Of a DNA stretch of 64,000 bases, positions 1 to 12,234 are shown one piece after another. Below the pieces are notes generated by a model. The model did no database searches. It worked only from the letters and a program-made list of their open reading frames with translations, and was not told where the DNA came from. The stretch covers positions 364,161 through 428,160 of the forward strand of contig NZ_BKAH01000001.1 in the NCBI RefSeq assembly GCF_007992455.1. The letters are read 5' to 3'. The stretch comes from Microbacterium saccharophilum. Lineage in GTDB: Bacteria; Actinomycetota; Actinomycetes; Actinomycetales; Microbacteriaceae. Both the position numbers and the translations under genes were made by a program. Positions within the stretch are counted from its first letter, which is position 1; every line of letters starts with the position of its first letter.

Positions 1-2928
<2,928 letters not shown>

Positions 2929-2955
2929 TCGGCGCGGAGGTCCATGCCCCTTCGC

Positions 2956-2970
2956 GATAATGGCCGGGTG
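2956..2970 (+). promoter_or_regulatory. Leaderless-type promoter of the MarR gene
   Basis: GATAAT (2956-2961) lies six bases before the GTG at 2968. This spacing puts the transcription start at or next to the start codon and is the reason for choosing GTG over the upstream ATG at 2944. Confidence 0.6.
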
Positions 2971-3465
2971 ACCAGCGAGCATGACGAAGTCGACCGGATC
3001 GTCGAGGCATGGGGCCGGCAGCGCCCCGACCTGGACTTCTCCCCGCTCGAGGTCCTCTCCCGCGTCGACCGGCTCTCCCGGCACCTCGACCGTGCGCGCC
3101 GCGAGGCGTTCCGGCGCAGCGACCTGGAGCCGTGGGAGTGGGATGTGCTCTCGGCGCTCCGCCGCGCCGGGGAGCCGTATCAGCTGAGCCCGAAGCAGCT
3201 GCTGCAGCAGACGCTCGTCTCCAGCGGCACCATGACGAACCGCATCGACCGGCTCGTGGGCCGCCGGCTCGTGCGCCGCGAAGCCGATCCCGGCGACGGG
3301 CGCAGCATCCTCGTGACCCTCACCGAGGAGGGCCGCACGCGCGTGGATGCCGCGATCACGCGCCTCGTCGACGCCGAGGCGCTGCTGCTCGGCGTCCTGT
3401 CGCGCTCGGACAGCGACCGCCTCGCGGGCCTCCTGCGGAAGCTGAGTCTCAGCTTCGACACCTGA
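2968..3465 (+). CDS. MarR-family transcriptional regulator
   Basis: A 165-residue winged-helix regulator of the MarR family, which act as dimers on palindromic sites and often release DNA on binding small phenolic or drug-like ligands. The middle of the protein carries the typical wHTH run (WEWDVLSALRRAGEPYQLSP), followed by the recognition-helix segment SGTMTNRIDRLVGRRLVRR and the wing DPGDGRSILVTLTEEG. Start chosen at GTG 2968 because of the -10 hexamer just upstream; an in-frame ATG eight codons earlier is possible. It precedes the ABC-F gene by 23 bases and is divergent from the galactanase. Its targets are unknown; the neighbouring ABC-F gene is the first candidate. Confidence 0.9.
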   Translation: MTSEHDEVDRIVEAWGRQRPDLDFSPLEVLSRVDRLSRHLDRARREAFRRSDLEPWEWDVLSALRRAGEPYQLSPKQLLQQTLVSSGTMTNRIDRLVGRRLVRREADPGDGRSILVTLTEEGRTRVDAAITRLVDAEALLLGVLSRSDSDRLAGLLRKLSLSFDT

Positions 3466-3473
3466 GCGCCCTC

Positions 3474-3491
3474 TACGCTGGGAGGGACATG
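3474..3491 (+). promoter_or_regulatory. Possible own promoter of the ABC-F gene
   Basis: TACGCT (3474-3479) lies nine bases before the ATG at 3489. The GGAGGG in between sits only two bases from the ATG, too close for a good ribosome site, so near-leaderless initiation is plausible. Weakest member of the leaderless set. Confidence 0.4.
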
Positions 3492-5282
3492 GCGCATCTT
3501 CTGGGGGCCGAGGCCCTGCACCTCGAATTTCCGACCCGCGTCGTCTTCGACTCCGTCTCGCTGGGCGTGGACGAAGGCGACCGCATCGGGGTCGTCGGCC
3601 GCAACGGCGACGGCAAGTCCAGCCTGCTGCGCATGCTCGCGGGCCTGCAGGCACCGGACGCCGGCCGCGTGACGGTGCGCGGCGGGGTGACCGTCGGCGT
3701 CCTCGACCAGGCCGAGACGCTCGACGACGACGACACCGTCGGCAACGCGGTCGTCGGCGACATCCCCGAGCACGAGTGGGCCGGGGACGCCCGCGTGCGC
3801 GAGGTCATCTCGGGGCTCGTCGGCGACCTGCCGTGGGATGCGCCGCTCTCCTCGCTCTCCGGCGGGCAGCGGCGCCGCGTCGCGCTGGCGCGCCTCCTCA
3901 CCGGCGACTGGGATGTGCTGTTCCTCGACGAGCCGACGAACCATCTCGACGTCGAGGGCATCGCCTGGCTCGCGGAGCACCTGAAGCGCCGGTGGAGCGC
4001 GGGCTCCGGGGGGCTCCTCGTCGTCACGCACGACCGGTGGTTCCTCGACGAGGTGTGCACCGCGACGTGGGAGGTGCACGACCGTCTCGTGGAGCCGTTC
4101 GAGGGCGGGTACGCCGCGTACATCCTGCAGCGCGTCGAGCGCGACCGGCAGGCCGCCACGATCGAGGCGCGCCGGCAGAACATCGCCCGCAAGGAGCTCG
4201 CCTGGCTGCGGCGCGGGGCGCCCGCCCGCACGTCGAAGCCGAAGTTCCGGATCGACGCGGCCAACGCGCTCATCGCGGATGTGCCGGAGATCCGCGACCG
4301 CGTGTCGCTGCAGTCCCTCGCCGTCTCGCGGCTGGGCAAGGATGTCGTGGACCTCCTCGACGTCGGCGTCTCCTACGGCGAGCGCGCGGTGCTGCGGGAT
4401 GTCGAGTGGCGGATCGCGCCCGGCGAGCGCACCGGCATCCTGGGCGTGAACGGGGCCGGCAAGTCGACGCTCCTGGGTCTTGTCTCCGGCACCGTCGAGC
4501 CGACCGCCGGCCGCGTGAAGCGCGGCAAGACGGTGAAGGTCGCGACTCTCACGCAGCGGATGGACGAGCTCGACGAGCACATGGCAGACCCGGTGCGCGT
4601 CGTCATCTCCCGGCTCCGCACGAGCTATACGATCGGGACGGGCTCGAAGGCGCAGGACCTCACCCCCGGTCAGCTGCTGGAGCGGATGGGGTTCTCCTCG
4701 GAGCAGCTGTCCACGCCCGTGAAGGACCTCTCCGGTGGGCAGAAGCGACGCCTGCAGCTGCTGCTGATCCTGCTCGACCAGCCGAACGTGCTCATCCTCG
4801 ACGAGCCCACCAACGACCTCGACACCGACATGCTCGGCGCGATCGAGGACCTGCTGGACTCGTGGGCGGGGACCCTCCTCGTCGTCTCGCACGACCGGTA
4901 CTTCCTCGAGCGCGTCACCGACCAGCAGTTCGCGATCCTCGACGGACGTCTCCGGCACCTGCCCGGCGGCGTCGACGAGTACCTGCGGCTGCGCCGCGCG
5001 CAGGACAGCGTCACCCCCGTCGCCTCCGCTGCGTCCTCGGCGTCGGCGCCCGGCCTGTCCGGCGCGGATCGCCGCCTGGCGGAGAAGGAGCAGTCCGCCC
5101 TCGAGCGACGGATCGCGCGGCTGCAGAAGGAGATCGGGACGCTGGACGTCGAGCTGACGTCGAGTCAGGATGCCGGGTACGACCACCTGACCGGGCTGTA
5201 CCGGCGGCGCGACGAGCTGACCGAGGAGATCGGCCGGCTCGAGGACGAGTGGCTGGAGCTCGGCGACCGCCTGGAAGCCTGA
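3489..5282 (+). CDS. ABC-F family ATPase (Uup-like)
   Basis: A 597-residue soluble protein with two ABC domains and no membrane segments. ABC-F proteins work on the ribosome, in translation rescue or antibiotic protection, rather than in transport. Walker A boxes are GRNGDGKS (37-44) and GVNGAGKS; both halves have LSGGQ signatures and DEPTN Walker B boxes. The interdomain linker is arginine-rich, and the last 80 residues form a charged coiled coil as in Uup. The C-terminal coiled coil argues for a housekeeping Uup role over a dedicated resistance protein, but a MarR gene directly upstream leaves drug-inducible protection open. It converges on the acetyltransferase gene with a 10-base gap. Confidence 0.92.
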   Translation: MAHLLGAEALHLEFPTRVVFDSVSLGVDEGDRIGVVGRNGDGKSSLLRMLAGLQAPDAGRVTVRGGVTVGVLDQAETLDDDDTVGNAVVGDIPEHEWAGDARVREVISGLVGDLPWDAPLSSLSGGQRRRVALARLLTGDWDVLFLDEPTNHLDVEGIAWLAEHLKRRWSAGSGGLLVVTHDRWFLDEVCTATWEVHDRLVEPFEGGYAAYILQRVERDRQAATIEARRQNIARKELAWLRRGAPARTSKPKFRIDAANALIADVPEIRDRVSLQSLAVSRLGKDVVDLLDVGVSYGERAVLRDVEWRIAPGERTGILGVNGAGKSTLLGLVSGTVEPTAGRVKRGKTVKVATLTQRMDELDEHMADPVRVVISRLRTSYTIGTGSKAQDLTPGQLLERMGFSSEQLSTPVKDLSGGQKRRLQLLLILLDQPNVLILDEPTNDLDTDMLGAIEDLLDSWAGTLLVVSHDRYFLERVTDQQFAILDGRLRHLPGGVDEYLRLRRAQDSVTPVASAASSASAPGLSGADRRLAEKEQSALERRIARLQKEIGTLDVELTSSQDAGYDHLTGLYRRRDELTEEIGRLEDEWLELGDRLEA

Positions 5283-5292
5283 ACCGGGCGGG

Positions 5293-6597
5293 TCAATACC
5301 AGATGCTCAGTCGCGGTGCGACGTGCCAGGACAGCAGACGCGCGGCGGCGGCATCCGCCCCCTGCACGCGTCCGGCGCGGGAAAGCGTCAGCAGCGACAC
5401 GCCGCCCAGGCAGGCTGCGGACAGCTCTGCGATGCCGAGCCGCACGTGCGGGACGCCCGCGGGCGCGGCGCCCTCCGCCCGGGAGACCGCGCCGCGGCCG
5501 TCGGCGTCGACCTCGAGGAGGAACCGCCCGCCGGCGAGGTCGAGCGGGTCTTCGACGTCGAGCAGGACGGCGCCGGGCGCGTCGTAGCGCCGCGAGCCGA
5601 GGACGGCCGGGATGTCCAGGATGCGGACGTACTGGTGGTCGCGGACGGTCACGGTGGCCGCGCGCCGGTCGTCGATCATCCACAGCACCGGCTCGTCGGT
5701 GGCGGCGAGATCCGCGTGCACCTCGCCGACGAGGTCGAGCTCGAGGACGAACCGCCAGAGGGCCGCGTACGCGTCGGCACCGTCGGCAACGAGCCGGGAG
5801 AGCACCGCGGTGCCCTTCGTGAAATCGTCCTGGTGGGAGCGGATGCGGTACGCGAGGACGCCGCGGACGGCGCCGGACGGGTCGGTGTACTGCACGCAGC
5901 GCACGTCCCCGCCCTCGTGCGCGTCGGGTGCCGTGCCGGTGAAGCGGTCCTCGTGCCCCGGCGGCAGCGCGATCTCGCCGGGGGCCTCCCGGCGGGTGCG
6001 CTCGTGCAGCCGCGCGATGAGGTCCTTCGCGTGGGCGCGGGTGACGAAGTCGACGCGCCCCTCCGGGCGGGGTCCGATCCAGTTCGCCCGCTTGGTGTCG
6101 ATCTTCAGGTCGGCGCTCTCCGTCGCGACGCCGAAGCCGTACCGCCCGTAGAGCGTGGATTCGGACACGGTGAGCATCGCGGCGGGAAGCCCCTGCGCGG
6201 CGGCCGTGCGCAGCTCGCCCTCCAGCAGCGCACGGGCGACGCCGCGACGACGATGCGTCGGGGAGACGGTGACGGCGCTGATCGCACACGCCGGGACCGC
6301 CGTCTCCCCGGGGAGGGTGAGGTCGCCGATCCAGGACGCGATCGTCGCGACGGGCCCGGCGGATGCGGCGGCCGGGGCGGCGGGGTCGTACACGCCGGTG
6401 AGTCGCTTGCCGGCGTTGCGGTCGCGGCCGGCCGCGATGTGGGCGGCGGTGCGCTCGCCGTCCTGGAAACCTCGGGCCACGGACTGCAGCCAGCCGTCGA
6501 CCTCGTCTCCGGCGACGGTGCGGTAGTCCAGGCCGCGGTCGTGGAGGCCTTGGCGGGACGCCTCGTCGACGGGGGCCTGCTGCCAGGTATCGGTCAT
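5293..6597 (-). CDS. Eis-like GNAT N-acetyltransferase
   Basis: A 434-residue protein of the Eis family: N-terminal GNAT domain, central GNAT-like domain and C-terminal SCP2-like domain. The acetyl-CoA loop VSPTHRRRGVARALL is at about 111-125, and SESTLYGRYGFGVA (145-158) contains the conserved tyrosine. The chain ends LSIWY, so the terminal carboxylate is placed as in Eis, where it acts as the general base. Mycobacterial Eis multi-acetylates aminoglycosides and lysines; the substrate here is not known. The ATG overlaps the ispE stop by four bases (ATGA), so it is the third gene of an aldo/keto reductase-ispE-acetyltransferase operon. Confidence 0.88.
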   Translation of the reverse strand: MTDTWQQAPVDEASRQGLHDRGLDYRTVAGDEVDGWLQSVARGFQDGERTAAHIAAGRDRNAGKRLTGVYDPAAPAAASAGPVATIASWIGDLTLPGETAVPACAISAVTVSPTHRRRGVARALLEGELRTAAAQGLPAAMLTVSESTLYGRYGFGVATESADLKIDTKRANWIGPRPEGRVDFVTRAHAKDLIARLHERTRREAPGEIALPPGHEDRFTGTAPDAHEGGDVRCVQYTDPSGAVRGVLAYRIRSHQDDFTKGTAVLSRLVADGADAYAALWRFVLELDLVGEVHADLAATDEPVLWMIDDRRAATVTVRDHQYVRILDIPAVLGSRRYDAPGAVLLDVEDPLDLAGGRFLLEVDADGRGAVSRAEGAAPAGVPHVRLGIAELSAACLGGVSLLTLSRAGRVQGADAAAARLLSWHVAPRLSIWY

Positions 6598-7526
6598 GTG
6601 AAGGACACCACCTTCGCTCCGGCCACGGGGCCGTGGACATGCAGGACGTCGTGACCGGCCGCGACGAGGTCGGCGCGGAGGTCGCGGGCCGCGGCGTCGG
6701 AGGCCGCGAGGAAGGCGACCGTGGGGCCGGAGCCGGACACGAGACCGGCGAGCGCGCCGTAGCCGACGCCGGTCTCGATGAGCGTGTTCAGCTCGGGACG
6801 CAGGTGGCAGGCCGCGGCCTGCAGGTCGTTGCGGACCGCGGCGGCCAGGGCGACCGGGTCGCCGGCGCGCAGCGCCTGCAGCACCGCAGGGTCGACGGCG
6901 GGCGTCCCGCGCGGCGGCGTGATGTCGGGCTGCGCCCGCAGACGGTCGAGCTCGGCGTAGACGGTCGGCGTGGACAGACCCTCCGCGTTCGTCACGAGGA
7001 CCCAGTCGAACCGGCCGCGGGCGAGCGCGGGGGCGAGCTCGTCGCCGCGACCCGTGCCGACGGCGGTGCCGCCCAGGAGGGCGAAGGGGACGTCGGCGCC
7101 GAGCCGGGCGGCGAACTCGTGCAGGCGGGCCGACGACAGGCCCCCGTCCCACAGCGCGTCGCACGCGACGAGGGCCGCGGCCGCGTCCGCGGACCCGCCG
7201 CCCATGCCGCCGGCGACCGGCACGCCCTTGCGCAGCTCGAGGTGCACGCCGCCGGGCTGGTCGAGCTCGCGGGCGACCATCCGCGCGGCGCGGACGGCGA
7301 GGTTCCGGTCATCCAGCGGCACATCGCGGACGTCCACGGCGCCGGTCACGGTGACGCGGAAGTCGTCGGCCGGGGTGGCGATGACATCCTCGTAGGCCGA
7401 GACGGCCTGGTAGACCGACGCGACGTCGTGGTACCCGTCGTCCTGCACGTCGCCGACGTCGAAGAAGACGTTGAGCTTTCCGGGGGCACGCACGTGCACC
7501 CGGTCGCGGACACCGAGGAGGCTCAC
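6594..7526 (-). CDS. ispE: 4-diphosphocytidyl-2-C-methyl-D-erythritol kinase
   Basis: IspE phosphorylates CDP-methylerythritol in the MEP isoprenoid pathway, in the cytosol. The 310-residue product has APGKLN (14-19) with the catalytic lysine, the GHMP ATP loop PVAGGMGGGSADAAA (103-117), LGADVPFAL with the catalytic aspartate, and a C-terminal SGSGPTVAF loop. The GTG start overlaps the stop of the upstream aldo/keto reductase (GTGA). In many actinobacteria ispE directly follows rsmA; here a metallophosphoesterase, a Stealth gene on the opposite strand and an aldo/keto reductase lie between them, and ispE now depends on the reductase promoter. Confidence 0.96.
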   Translation of the reverse strand: MSLLGVRDRVHVRAPGKLNVFFDVGDVQDDGYHDVASVYQAVSAYEDVIATPADDFRVTVTGAVDVRDVPLDDRNLAVRAARMVARELDQPGGVHLELRKGVPVAGGMGGGSADAAAALVACDALWDGGLSSARLHEFAARLGADVPFALLGGTAVGTGRGDELAPALARGRFDWVLVTNAEGLSTPTVYAELDRLRAQPDITPPRGTPAVDPAVLQALRAGDPVALAAAVRNDLQAAACHLRPELNTLIETGVGYGALAGLVSGSGPTVAFLAASDAAARDLRADLVAAGHDVLHVHGPVAGAKVVSFT

Positions 7527-8593
7527 GCGGTCGCCGAGTCCGCCCAGAGGTCGACCTCGATGCTGTCCGAGAGGGCGTCGATCCGCTCGAGCTCCGCCGT
7601 GTCGAACGCGGGGCCGTGCAGGGCCGCGAGGTTCTCGTCCAGCTGCGCCGGGCGGGATGCGCCGATGAGGGCCGAGGCGACCACCGGGTCGCGGAGCACC
7701 CACTGGATCGCCATCTGCGCGAGGGTCTGCCCGCGCTCCTTCGCGATGACGTCGAGGCTGCGCAGCGCCGACAGGCCGTGGTCGCTGAGCCGGCCGCCCG
7801 GCAGCGAGGAGCGCTGCTGGGCGCGCTCGGCGGTGCCGTCGCCGAGGTACTTGTCGGTGAGGAGGCCCTGCGCGAGCGGCGTGAACGCGATCGCGCCCAT
7901 CCCCTCCTGGCGGAGCACGCCGGTCAGGCCGTCCTCGACCCAGCGGTTGAGGATCGAGTACGCCGGCTGGTGGATGACGAGCGGCGTGCCGAGGTCACGG
8001 GCGACGGCCTTGGCCGCGGCCGTGCGCTCGGCGCTGTACGAGGAGATGCCGACGTAGAGGGCCTTCCCCTGCCGTACGAGGGTGTCGAGGGCGCCGATGG
8101 TCTCCTCGATCGGCGTGACGGTGTCGACGCGGTGCGAGTAGAAGATGTCGACGTAGTCCAGGCCCATCCGCTGCAGTGACTGGTCGGCGCTCGCAAGCAG
8201 GTACTTGCGCGACCCCTGCGTCCCGTACGGGCCGGGCCACATGTCCCAGCCGGCCTTGGACGAGACGATCAGCTCGTCGCGGTAGGGGGCGAAGTCCTCC
8301 CGCATCATGCGGCCGAAGTTCGTCTCCGCCGACCCGTACGGGGGTCCGTAGTTGTTCGCCAGGTCGAAGTGCGTGATGCCCCGATCGAACGCGTGGCGGA
8401 GCAGCGCGCGCTGGTCGTCGAACGGGATGTTGTCACCGAAGTTCCACCACAGACCGAGCGAGATCGGCGGCAGATACAGGCCGCTGTCGCCCACCTGTCG
8501 GAAGGAAGCTCCCAGGTAGCGCCCGTCTGCGGCGGTGTAGGGTCGGTGCAGGTCTCCTCCCCGCGTAGGCGGGAAGCGGTCATCGTCGGTCAC
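7523..8593 (-). CDS. Aldo/keto reductase, YghZ/Gpr type
   Basis: A 356-residue NADPH-dependent aldo/keto reductase. The catalytic tetrad is readable: Asp in HFDLANNY, Tyr in NNYGPPYG, Lys in SSKAGW and His in YSHRVD. The segment NYGPPYGSAE and the conserved tail match the family of L-glyceraldehyde-3-phosphate reductase (Gpr/YghZ, AKR14), which detoxifies methylglyoxal precursors; the substrate here is inferred. Start taken at GTG 8593, six bases after a TACGCT hexamer; an in-frame extension up to 8689 looks non-coding. It heads the operon with ispE and the Eis-like gene. Confidence 0.88.
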   Translation of the reverse strand: MTDDDRFPPTRGGDLHRPYTAADGRYLGASFRQVGDSGLYLPPISLGLWWNFGDNIPFDDQRALLRHAFDRGITHFDLANNYGPPYGSAETNFGRMMREDFAPYRDELIVSSKAGWDMWPGPYGTQGSRKYLLASADQSLQRMGLDYVDIFYSHRVDTVTPIEETIGALDTLVRQGKALYVGISSYSAERTAAAKAVARDLGTPLVIHQPAYSILNRWVEDGLTGVLRQEGMGAIAFTPLAQGLLTDKYLGDGTAERAQQRSSLPGGRLSDHGLSALRSLDVIAKERGQTLAQMAIQWVLRDPVVASALIGASRPAQLDENLAALHGPAFDTAELERIDALSDSIEVDLWADSATA

Positions 8594-8605
8594 CGTCCCA
8601 GCGTA
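8591..8605 (-). promoter_or_regulatory. Leaderless-type promoter of the YghZ-like gene
   Basis: Minus-strand TACGCT (8600-8605) is followed by six bases and the GTG at 8593. It would drive the reductase-ispE-acetyltransferase operon. Confidence 0.6.
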
Positions 8606-8691
8606 TCCGCCGTCCCATACGCGTGTCCCGGAAACGTCACCGTAACCCCGTGGTTCCGCATGTGAACCCGATACATCGAACGGAGGCATCC

Positions 8692-10278
8692 ATGGCGCGT
8701 CTTTCCGCCCTTCCCGCCCAGCCCGACCTCTGGGCGGCTCTGCTCGAACGCGACGACATCGTCCTGCACCGCGGGATGCTGCACCTCGCGCACGACGACG
8801 TCACCCCCGGTCAGGCGCGCATCGCCGACCTGCTGCTGACGGCAGACGCCCTCGACGGCGCCGGTGTGGCGCACCTCCTCATCCGGCACACCTCCGATGT
8901 GCCCGCCCTCGTCGTCGACATCGCCGACCGCGACCGGGCCATGACGGCCCTGGCGGCGCGCGGCGCGGACGAGCCGCTCTACATCAAGCCCACGACCGGT
9001 TCGGCCGTTCCCGCGATGGAGTTCGCCGGCACAGCGACCGGGCCCTCCGCGGTCCGCGTCTTCCGGCCGCGCGTCGCGCGCACCGGCGGGCTCCGGTACG
9101 GCGCGTCGTACGGTGCGCGGCTGGAGTTCTGGCGGTTCGGCGAGGAGCTCGTCGAGGCCCCGCACGCGAACGCGCTCACGCGCCGCACCTTCCCCGCCGA
9201 AGACCTCTCCGCCGGCACCGTGGAGCGCTACGGCCGCACGTGGCGGACCGTCGGCGGCATGTTCGACCCGCACCCGGGCGAGTTCACCGGGGAGATCGAC
9301 ATGGTCTTCTCCTGGGTCGACGGGTCGTCGACGGACTTCCAGCGTCAGCGGGCGGCGCAGCTGTCCGAGTACGTCGTCGGCGAGGGCGATGCCGGGCCCG
9401 CCCGCTACCGCCATGTCGACGAGCTGCGCTACGCCCTGCGCAGCGTCTACATGTACGCCCCGTGGGTGCGCCGCATCTTCATCGCGACCGACTCCCCCGC
9501 CCCGGCGTGGCTCGTGGACCACCCGCGCGTGACGATCGTGCGGAGCGAGGAGTTCTTCGCCGACCCGTCGGTGCTGCCCACGCACAACTCGCACGCCGTC
9601 GAATCGCAGCTGCACCGCATCGAGGGGCTGTCGGAGCACTTCCTGTACTCCAACGACGACATGTTCTTCGGTCGTCCCGTCGCGCCGGAGCTGTTCTTCT
9701 CCCCCGCGGGGATCTCGTCGTTCGTCGAGTGCGACGTGCGCATCGGGACGGGTCCGACCCGCGTCGCGCGCAGCGGCCACGACAATGCGCTGCGCGTGAA
9801 CCGCGCGCTGCTGCAGGAGCGGTTCGGCCGGACGATCGTGCGCGACCTGGAGCACTGCGCGGCGCCGCTGCGGCGGAGCGTCATGTTCGAACTCGAGCGG
9901 GAATTCCCGGAGGAGATCGCCCGCACGGCGGCATCCCGGTTCCGGTCGGCCACCGACGTGTCGGTGACGAACTGCCTGTACCACTACTACGCGCAGGCGA
10001 CCGGGCGCGCGATCGCGTCGACGGCGCCGCGCGTGCGGTACTACCAGACGACCGCCGCGGCGTCGCTCGGCCGCATGGAGCGCCTCGCGAACCGCAAGGA
10101 CGTCGACATGTTCTGCCTCAACGACGGGGGCGAGACCGAGGTGCCCGAGAAGGTGCGGGTGCGCGCGGTCACGTCGCTCCTGGAGCGCCTGTTCCCGGCG
10201 CGGCCGCCGTGGGAGGCCGCGGACGTCAGCGCAGCACGGTCAGCGGCTCGGTCGGCGGAGCAATCCGCGACGCGCTGA
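8692..10278 (+). CDS. Stealth-family sugar-phosphate transferase
   Basis: A 528-residue protein with the Stealth conserved regions found in hexose-1-phosphate transferases for capsules and wall polysaccharides (for example SacB, mycobacterial CpsY). CR1 is [12 protein letters not shown] (about 202-213). CR2 runs from [13 protein letters not shown] to [11 protein letters not shown] (about 239-330). CR3 includes [10 protein letters not shown] and CR4 lies near the C-terminus. The first 190 residues are variable. The ATG has a GGAGG site six bases upstream. It stands alone, with no capsule genes around, and its end overlaps the opposite-strand metallophosphoesterase by 53 bases. The acceptor polysaccharide is unknown. 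Confidence 0.9.
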   Translation: MARLSALPAQPDLWAALLERDDIVLHRGMLHLAHDDVTPGQARIADLLLTADALDGAGVAHLLIRHTSDVPALVVDIADRDRAMTALAARGADEPLYIKPTTGSAVPAMEFAGTATGPSAVRVFRPRVARTGGLRYGASYGARLEFWRFGEELVEAPHANALTRRTFPAEDLSAGTVERYGRTWRTVGGMFDPHPGEFTGEIDMVFSWVDGSSTDFQRQRAAQLSEYVVGEGDAGPARYRHVDELRYALRSVYMYAPWVRRIFIATDSPAPAWLVDHPRVTIVRSEEFFADPSVLPTHNSHAVESQLHRIEGLSEHFLYSNDDMFFGRPVAPELFFSPAGISSFVECDVRIGTGPTRVARSGHDNALRVNRALLQERFGRTIVRDLEHCAAPLRRSVMFELEREFPEEIARTAASRFRSATDVSVTNCLYHYYAQATGRAIASTAPRVRYYQTTAAASLGRMERLANRKDVDMFCLNDGGETEVPEKVRVRAVTSLLERLFPARPPWEAADVSAARSAARSAEQSATR

Positions 10279-11155
10279 GCGACGTCTGGATGCCGGCGGC
10301 CTGAAGGCGCCGGAGGGCTTCGCCCGCGTCGATGTGCTCGAGCGGCCGGGGCGCGTCGATCGGTACGACAGAGTGCACGATCGTGTCGTCGTAGACGTGC
10401 ACGAGGTTGAACGCCTGCGCACCGTCCTGCGGCCTCGTGCCGCCGACGGGGACCGTGAGGTCCTGCGCGTAGCAGGTCGAGGAGGCGACCGACACGGGGA
10501 CACCGGCGAACGTCGCGAACGTGGAGTAATGCAGGTGACCCGCGATGATGCCGCGCACGTCGGTGCCGCGGATGATCTCGGCCAGGCCGGCCTGATCGCG
10601 CAGCTCGACGGTGGAGGCCAGCGGAAGGACGCTGGGGATCGGCGGGTGGTGCATCGCGAGGATGGTGCCGAGCGGAGCCGGGGTGGCCAGCACATCGCGC
10701 AGCCATTCCCGCTGCGCGGGCGTGACCTCGCCGTGATGGTGTCCGGGGACGCTGGTGTCGAGCGTCACGACGCGGAGGCCGTCGAGCTCGTCGACGCGGT
10801 CGACGGGACGCAGCGGGTCGGCGCTGCCGTCGTCGTCGAGGAGGCGCGCCCGGAACGCGGCGCGGTCGTCGTGGTTGCCCATCACCCAGAGAAGGCGGGC
10901 GCCGAGGCGCTGCGCGAACGGTTCGACGAGCGCGCGGAGGACGCCGTACGCGGCAGGCTCGCCGAGGTCGGCGAGGTCGCCGGTGAAGACGACCGCGTCG
11001 GGACGGAGACCCGAGGCCTCGATCCCGTCAAGGGCCCTCGTCAGGCTGGCGGCCCCGTCGACGCTGTCGAACAGGTGCGGGATTCCCGCCCGCAGATGGG
11101 TGTCGCTGATGTGCAGCAGGATGCGTTCGGCAGCCGGGTGCTCGGCGCGGCGCAT
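10226..11155 (-). CDS. Calcineurin-like metallophosphoesterase (CpdA-like)
   Basis: A 309-residue cytosolic phosphoesterase with the five metal motifs in order: ISDTHL (Asp, His), FTGDLAD, MGNHDD, MHHPPIP and GHLHYS. The arrangement matches class III 3',5'-cyclic nucleotide phosphodiesterases such as CpdA, though many relatives act on other phosphodiesters. The ATG follows GGGAAGGGA. The gene lies 55 bases behind rsmA on the same strand and is probably cotranscribed with it. Its last 53 bases are antisense to the end of the Stealth gene. Substrate is inferred only to class level. Confidence 0.88.
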   Translation of the reverse strand: MRRAEHPAAERILLHISDTHLRAGIPHLFDSVDGAASLTRALDGIEASGLRPDAVVFTGDLADLGEPAAYGVLRALVEPFAQRLGARLLWVMGNHDDRAAFRARLLDDDGSADPLRPVDRVDELDGLRVVTLDTSVPGHHHGEVTPAQREWLRDVLATPAPLGTILAMHHPPIPSVLPLASTVELRDQAGLAEIIRGTDVRGIIAGHLHYSTFATFAGVPVSVASSTCYAQDLTVPVGGTRPQDGAQAFNLVHVYDDTIVHSVVPIDAPRPLEHIDAGEALRRLQAAGIQTSLSASRIAPPTEPLTVLR

Positions 11156-11210
11156 GGGTTCCCTTCCCGTCGGGACGGATCGAGCGGGCCGATCCGCGGT
11201 CGCGCCAATG

Positions 11211-12086
11211 TTACCGGGAGGTTTCCTGTACGCCGGGTGAACGCCACGCGGCGATTGCGATACGCGTGAAGTCGTCGATGCTGAGCTCTTCCCCGCGCGC
11301 CGTGGGTGCGACCCCCGCGGCCTCCAGCACTGTGACGGCGTCGGCGGCGGTGCCGCCGAGGACGGCGGCGAGGGCCTGCCGGAGCATCTTGCGACGCTGC
11401 TGGAAGGCCGCGTCGACGATGCGGAAGGTCGCGAGGCGCTCCTCCTCGCTCCCCCGTGGCTGCGGATCGCGTTCGAAGGCGACGAGGACGCTGTCGACGT
11501 TGGGGACGGGCCAGAACACCTGACGCGAGACCGTGCCGGCGAGACGCCAGCGGCCGTACCAGGCCGCCTTCGCACTGGGGGCGCCGTAGACCTTCGATCC
11601 GGGTGGGGCGGCGAGGCGCTCGCCGACCTCCGCCTGCACCATGACGACACCGCGCGCGAGGTGCGGGAACGTCTCCATGAAGTGGAGGAGGACCGGCACG
11701 CTGACGTTGTACGGCAGGTTCGCCACGAGGACGTTCGGGTCACCGGGAAGGTCCGTGACGCGGAGCGCATCGGCGTCGACGACGGTGAGGGCGCCGTCGG
11801 GGACGCCGTGCGCGGCGGCCGTGCCGGGCAGGCGCGCGGCGAGCCGGTGGTCGATCTCGACCGCCGTGACGATCGCTCCGGTCTCCAGGATGGCGAGCGT
11901 CAGCGAGCCGAGGCCGGGCCCGACCTCCACGACGCGGTCGGCGCCGGTCACGCGCGCGGTGTGCACGATCTTGCGGACGGTGTTGGCGTCGACGACGAAG
12001 TTCTGACCGAGCTTCTTCGTCGGGGTCACGTCGAGGTCGGCGGCGAGCGAGCGGATCTCGGTGGCGCCGAGGAGCGTGACGGGCAT
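11211..12086 (-). CDS. rsmA: 16S rRNA dimethyladenosine transferase
   Basis: RsmA (KsgA) dimethylates the two adjacent adenines in the 3' hairpin of 16S rRNA late in 30S assembly. The 291-residue product shows [10 protein letters not shown], the SAM loop [11 protein letters not shown], the acidic EIDHRL, and the catalytic NLPYN. Length is typical. The ATG at 12086 is six bases from TACTGT, so the transcript is probably leaderless. It is divergent from the glucan synthase operon, with 148 bases between. In many actinobacteria this gene sits directly between tatD and ispE. Confidence 0.97.
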   Translation of the reverse strand: MPVTLLGATEIRSLAADLDVTPTKKLGQNFVVDANTVRKIVHTARVTGADRVVEVGPGLGSLTLAILETGAIVTAVEIDHRLAARLPGTAAAHGVPDGALTVVDADALRVTDLPGDPNVLVANLPYNVSVPVLLHFMETFPHLARGVVMVQAEVGERLAAPPGSKVYGAPSAKAAWYGRWRLAGTVSRQVFWPVPNVDSVLVAFERDPQPRGSEEERLATFRIVDAAFQQRRKMLRQALAAVLGGTAADAVTVLEAAGVAPTARGEELSIDDFTRIAIAAWRSPGVQETSR

Positions 12087-12098
12087 GCCTCAACAGTA
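12084..12098 (-). promoter_or_regulatory. Leaderless-type promoter of rsmA
   Basis: Minus-strand TACTGT (12093-12098), spacer of six bases, then ATG at 12086. The remaining 12099-12234 holds the promoter region of the divergent glucan operon; I see no clear operator there. Confidence 0.6.
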
Positions 12099-12234
12099 CC
12101 GAGCGGCATCCAGGCGATCGTCACACGCTGTTCACGGGCTCGGAACGACCCCGTCGCGCGCGCGGCGGAGACTGGATGTCGCGCCGCCGTCGCCGCACAC
12201 GTGTACGCGTCCATGAACGGTCCGGGGGGTCCGC

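Noticed and set aside
11212..11225. TGTTACCGG half of the galactan operator near the end of rsmA
   Set aside because: Only one half matches, it lies inside the rsmA coding sequence, and the other half-site (GAGGTT) is wrong.
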